A stretch of 64,000 bases of DNA from Symbiodinium natans (taxonomy: Eukaryota; Sar; Dinophyceae; Suessiales; Symbiodiniaceae), in NCBI GenBank assembly GCA_905221605.1, contig CAJNDS010000060.1, forward strand, positions 62,001 through 126,000, read 5' to 3'. Made by a program: the position numbers and the translations under genes. Shown here piece by piece: positions 61,347 through 64,000 of the stretch. The notes beneath the pieces were generated by a model. That model was not told where the DNA came from and made no database searches. It saw nothing but the letters and a program-made list of their open reading frames with translations. Position 1 is the first letter of the stretch. Each line of letters begins with the position of its first letter.

Positions 61347-61646
61347 ATGTTCGTGTATCACCCTGATCCGCCGAGGCCTCGGGCTGTAGGTGTACGGGTA
61401 GCCCAAAGCAGTCCCACCTCTCCCAAACACGTCCATGCTCGCATTGCACGACAGTTGACTCGGAGAGACGCTTTTCCAGATGCGCCGGCAACCGGCCCCG
61501 AAGAATATAAGTTAAAGGCCTTGGAGAGCTCTGAGCTGCCAGCGCTACGCAGACTTCAGATTTCATGCTCTGCTCTGAGGTCGCCATGTCTCATGGTCGG
61601 TGCGCAGAGCCCTTCCCAGATGCCTGGCCCCTTCGCGATGAACTGA
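61347..61646 (+). CDS. Candidate exon, unknown
   Basis: The convincing part is 61437-61560: HARIARQLTRRDAFPDAPAT then EEYKLKALESSELPALRRLQ. The start ATG at 61347 may not be used. A minus frame (61339-61587) overlaps. Confidence 0.35.
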   Translation: MFVYHPDPPRPRAVGVRVAQSSPTSPKHVHARIARQLTRRDAFPDAPATGPEEYKLKALESSELPALRRLQISCSALRSPCLMVGAQSPSQMPGPFAMN

Positions 61647-62087
61647 TTGTTTGCCTGGATGCAAAGGGCAAAAGGGTTTGCCCACGATGAGCGCCTCTGG
61701 CCTGCATTCTGTGGCTGCCTGCATCTGAGGTTTAGCCCTGCAGAGCTGCGAAGCGGCTCTGCCTTTGTGAGTTGGCAATGGGAGGCATGCCGACCTAGGC
61801 CTCCAATAGTCCTCCAATCAACACCTAGCAGCTCCAAAGAGTCGTCTCCAGGGGTCCACCTTGTGCCCATGTCATGGATCCTGTCGTGGTCAACTCTTCA
61901 CTGGAAACGGGTTAACGAAAGCAAGTCTTGGGAGGGGCACTGGTGGTGCACTCGAACTTCCATGTCGGATGCATCCGTCGAATGCCAGCGGGGTGCCTCG
62001 CGCGTCTCGTGCCTTTTGCCTTTTCGTTTAGGTGGTGCCGGCGCGTTCGCATCAGTTCGCACTCGCTGCGCCGTGCACCAGCTGTAG
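61647..62087 (+). CDS. Candidate ORF, 146 aa, Trp/Ser/Cys-rich
   Basis: An open frame (the listed start codon at 61647 is TTG) with FAHDERLWPAFCGCLHLRFS, LQSTPSSSKESSPGVHLVP and ESKSWEGHWWCTRTSMSD, ending at TAG. Minus frames at 61556-61870 overlap. No domain is recognised. Confidence 0.3.
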   Translation: MFAWMQRAKGFAHDERLWPAFCGCLHLRFSPAELRSGSAFVSWQWEACRPRPPIVLQSTPSSSKESSPGVHLVPMSWILSWSTLHWKRVNESKSWEGHWWCTRTSMSDASVECQRGASRVSCLLPFRLGGAGAFASVRTRCAVHQL

Positions 62088-62133
62088 GTTTGCGCGAGTT
62101 TGCGCTGCAATGTTTCAGCTTGGACATTGCCTT

Positions 62134-62457
62134 TTAAGGAACCTCTGCCGCAGCTGAGTTAGCTTCTTCGGCTAGGTCAACCCATTTTTCAAGACTGCTG
62201 TTGTCAAGTCTACTGAGCTGTAACGACTCTTTGTTTCTGCAGGGCAGGCAACCTTCGCAGGATGTCCTGAACACCAGGAACATCCGCTGAATGTGGGCAA
62301 GCACGCGTAGCTGGCAGAGTTGACGCCTGAAAACCTGTGGCGTTGATAGCAAAACAGCTCCACGACTCCGAAGTACACGTTGCTTGAGTGAGGTGGTTGG
62401 ACAAGTGAGTGAGCAGTCATAGGTTTTTGGAAACATGGGCTTGAAGGGAAGGCACAA
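62134..62457 (-). CDS. Candidate C-terminal exon on the minus strand
   Basis: Ends at TAA 62134 with a strongly protein-like acidic tail: KESLQLSRLDNSSLEKWVDL then AEEANSAAAEVP. Upstream it reads LSTPQVFRRQLCQLRVLAHI. It points away from the thioesterase gene, so the ~450 bp between them, with the TATG repeat, would be a divergent intergenic region. No family is recognised. Confidence 0.45.
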   Translation of the reverse strand: MCLPFKPMFPKTYDCSLTCPTTSLKQRVLRSRGAVLLSTPQVFRRQLCQLRVLAHIQRMFLVFRTSCEGCLPCRNKESLQLSRLDNSSLEKWVDLAEEANSAAAEVP

Positions 62458-62651
62458 CCACGCAACTTCAAGAACAAGATGTATGGGGACCCGTGCCAGT
62501 GCGTTGTTCGAACATAGTGACCTAGTGGTTGCGTGGACAGCATCAAGCCTGAGCTTTTTGTCATAGCTGATTTGTATACGCTTTACTCAGTCGGATACCC
62601 TAAGCAAGCCGCACAGGTATGTAATATACATATGTAAAAAATAAATAAAAG

Positions 62652-62790
62652 AATATATATATATATATATACATGTATGTATGTATGTATGTATGTATGT
62701 ATGTATGTATGTATGTATGTATGTATGTATGTATGTATGTATGTATGTATGTATGTATGTATGTATGTATGTATGTATGTATGTATATAA
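62652..62790. repeat. (TATG)n microsatellite with TA flanks
   Basis: A (TA)n run from about 62655 to 62670, then about 28 nearly perfect TATG units. Ile/His/Thr frames across it are artefacts. Confidence 0.97.
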
Positions 62791-62899
62791 TATACATATA
62801 CTTCTGACATATACACACAATCTCAGACAAGCAGCCAGCATTGCCTTTTGTTGCTGACTTTCAAGAGCTTTGGCGGCATTTTGCCGCAAGTGGTAGGCA

Positions 62900-63796
62900 A
62901 TGACGTTTCGAGGCACGGCGTCGGGCCTCGCATACCCCTTCGACATCACCCAGCGCGAGCATGAATACTGGGTACAAGCTTTGAATCAACAGGACTTGGA
63001 TCGTCATCTCTGTGTGGCCACCAGCAGCCTCTTCAAGTGGATGCAGGCTGCTCGAATGGAGCTTGCATGGCTGCAGGCAGGCTATAAAAATCTGTCCTAT
63101 ATCGAACCGCAGTTGCCCCGACGCCTTTTGGTGGCCTCTCAGGGCATTAAGATGATCCGGCCGGCAGCGCTGTCCGAAGCTCTGCACAAGTCGGTCCTTA
63201 CCCGGGTGAGCATCGGAAAGGTCGGCAAGACCTCCATGGAGTTCCGCTATGAGATCTTTTTTGATGGCGACAAGGTTGCGGATGGCTGCACCGTCATGAT
63301 CTTTGCAACCGGACGATCTGGGAGCTTCACTCCAACACCTGTCCCGGATGATCTGAGAGCCTTGGCGGTGGATGGCCTTAACGCATCGCCTGCGGAGCTG
63401 TCCCGGTCAGTTTCTGATCAGATGCCACAAGTTCCCCAAGCTTTGCTCAACAGTCCTGCAAATTCTGGAAATTCTCAAAGTTTGCAACATGTGTACCGGA
63501 CGCGGGCTTTCGTGCGCTTCTCGGATGAGGACCTGAACAAGCATGCCAACCACTCGGCGCAGGCGCGGTTCTTCGAGGATGCGCAGGAAGAGTTGGCCGC
63601 TGACGCTGGGGCTCCAGATGAGCTGCGCAGACTTGCAGCTGGCCACATCGAAGCGATTGCCATCACCTACATGGCTGAGGCACATGCTCTTGACGAGCTT
63701 GAGATTTTCTTGGCCCCCAGTGCGGCTGCACATTCTCTGGATGTTTGGGTCCATCGGATGAGACCCGACCGGCGGCTGTTGGCAAAAGGACTGTGA
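62900..63796 (+). CDS. Double-hotdog acyl thioesterase-like protein
   Basis: A single 298-codon frame with two hotdog (4HBT/acyl-ACP thioesterase-like) halves. The first (about residues 12-125) contains NQQDLDRHLCVATSSLFKWM and a beta-rich end (FFDGDKVADGCTVMIFATG). The second (about 195-298) contains FVRFSDEDLNKHANHSAQAR, then FFEDAQEEL, matching the D-x-D-x-N-x-H-x-N helix of YbgC/FatA-type thioesterases, and VWVHRMRPD near the end. Such enzymes hydrolyse acyl-CoA or acyl-ACP thioesters; the substrate cannot be told here. No transit peptide is obvious. An in-frame TAG lies just before the ATG (gtaggcaATG), so either this is the true start or AG is an acceptor. The frame ends at TGA 63794; the family often has a few more residues, so a further exon is possible. 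Confidence 0.85.
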   Translation: MTFRGTASGLAYPFDITQREHEYWVQALNQQDLDRHLCVATSSLFKWMQAARMELAWLQAGYKNLSYIEPQLPRRLLVASQGIKMIRPAALSEALHKSVLTRVSIGKVGKTSMEFRYEIFFDGDKVADGCTVMIFATGRSGSFTPTPVPDDLRALAVDGLNASPAELSRSVSDQMPQVPQALLNSPANSGNSQSLQHVYRTRAFVRFSDEDLNKHANHSAQARFFEDAQEELAADAGAPDELRRLAAGHIEAIAITYMAEAHALDELEIFLAPSAAAHSLDVWVHRMRPDRRLLAKGL

Positions 63797-64000
63797 AGGC
63801 TGTGCAAAATAGCCCCCATAAGCCGCCGTACTCTGCTTTTGTTGCTTGTTCTGGTCCTTGGGTCCTTTCAGTCGAGCAGCCCACGCCGAGCCAAATCTCC
63901 CCGTACGTACCCGTAACTGTAAGATGCGACTTTGAGCCCTCGACAGCAATGCATCGGCTCCGTTGCTCAAGCAGGACGGATCTGCCTCAGCGAGCTCCCA
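63797..64000. other. No gene seen; downstream of the thioesterase
   Basis: Short overlapping frames only. The minus frame 63407-63970 is the antisense shadow of the thioesterase. Confidence 0.5.

Noticed and set aside
63407-63970. 187-codon minus ORF
   Set aside because: Antisense shadow of the thioesterase gene.

Overview
The window reads as nuclear DNA of a dinoflagellate (Symbiodiniaceae-like), although no marker gene fixes the species. Support for this: base composition close to 50% GC; coding sequence broken into small exons with long introns, some apparently using GC instead of GT donors; scattered degenerate copies of the TTTAGGG/CCCTAAA telomere motif; very many microsatellites; and protein families common in these algae (EF-hand, ankyrin, hotdog thioesterase, SHIPPO/PG-rich flagellar protein, a SelM-type selenoprotein). 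I saw no bacterial operon, rRNA operon, tRNA, CRISPR array or intact transposase. I recognised no promoters; dinoflagellate genes generally lack TATA boxes and are trans-spliced.

Layout. 0-2.2 kb: G-rich and ~100-bp tandem repeats, one minus-strand exon and an AT-rich island. 2.2-3.6 kb: plus-strand exons of a sperm-tail PG-rich (SHIPPO) protein. 3.9-4.6 kb: a minus-strand exon pair. 5-17.5 kb: isolated plus-strand exon candidates with no recognised family, around a complex GT-rich simple-repeat block (12.8-13.3 kb). 17.8-19.5 kb: an ankyrin-repeat gene. 19.5-22.6 kb: further exons, including a charged Ala/Glu/Arg-rich tail. 23.6-25.8 kb: a ~2.2-kb array of a 7-bp repeat. 27-30 kb: exon candidates. 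30.27-30.94 kb: an apparently intronless selenoprotein M-like gene with an in-frame TGA. 32-42 kb: low-confidence exons, a degenerate ~70-bp repeat array (36.4-37.0 kb) and pyrimidine-rich sequence. 43.7-44.5 kb: a minus-strand coding remnant spread over shifted frames. 46-60 kb: about 16 short plus-strand exons with EF-hand signatures, probably one or two long EF-hand genes, plus exons of unknown family (57.8-60.8 kb). 62.1-62.5 kb: a minus-strand exon. 62.9-63.8 kb: a double-hotdog thioesterase.

How sure I am. The ankyrin, thioesterase and SelM-like genes and the best EF-hand exons are supported by family motifs. Most other exon entries rest only on an open frame, protein-like composition and plausible splice sites. 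In sequence of this composition, open frames of 70-130 codons also arise by chance, so those entries carry low or middling confidence and need transcript data. Most accepted exons are on the plus strand, in keeping with the unidirectional gene blocks known in dinoflagellates.
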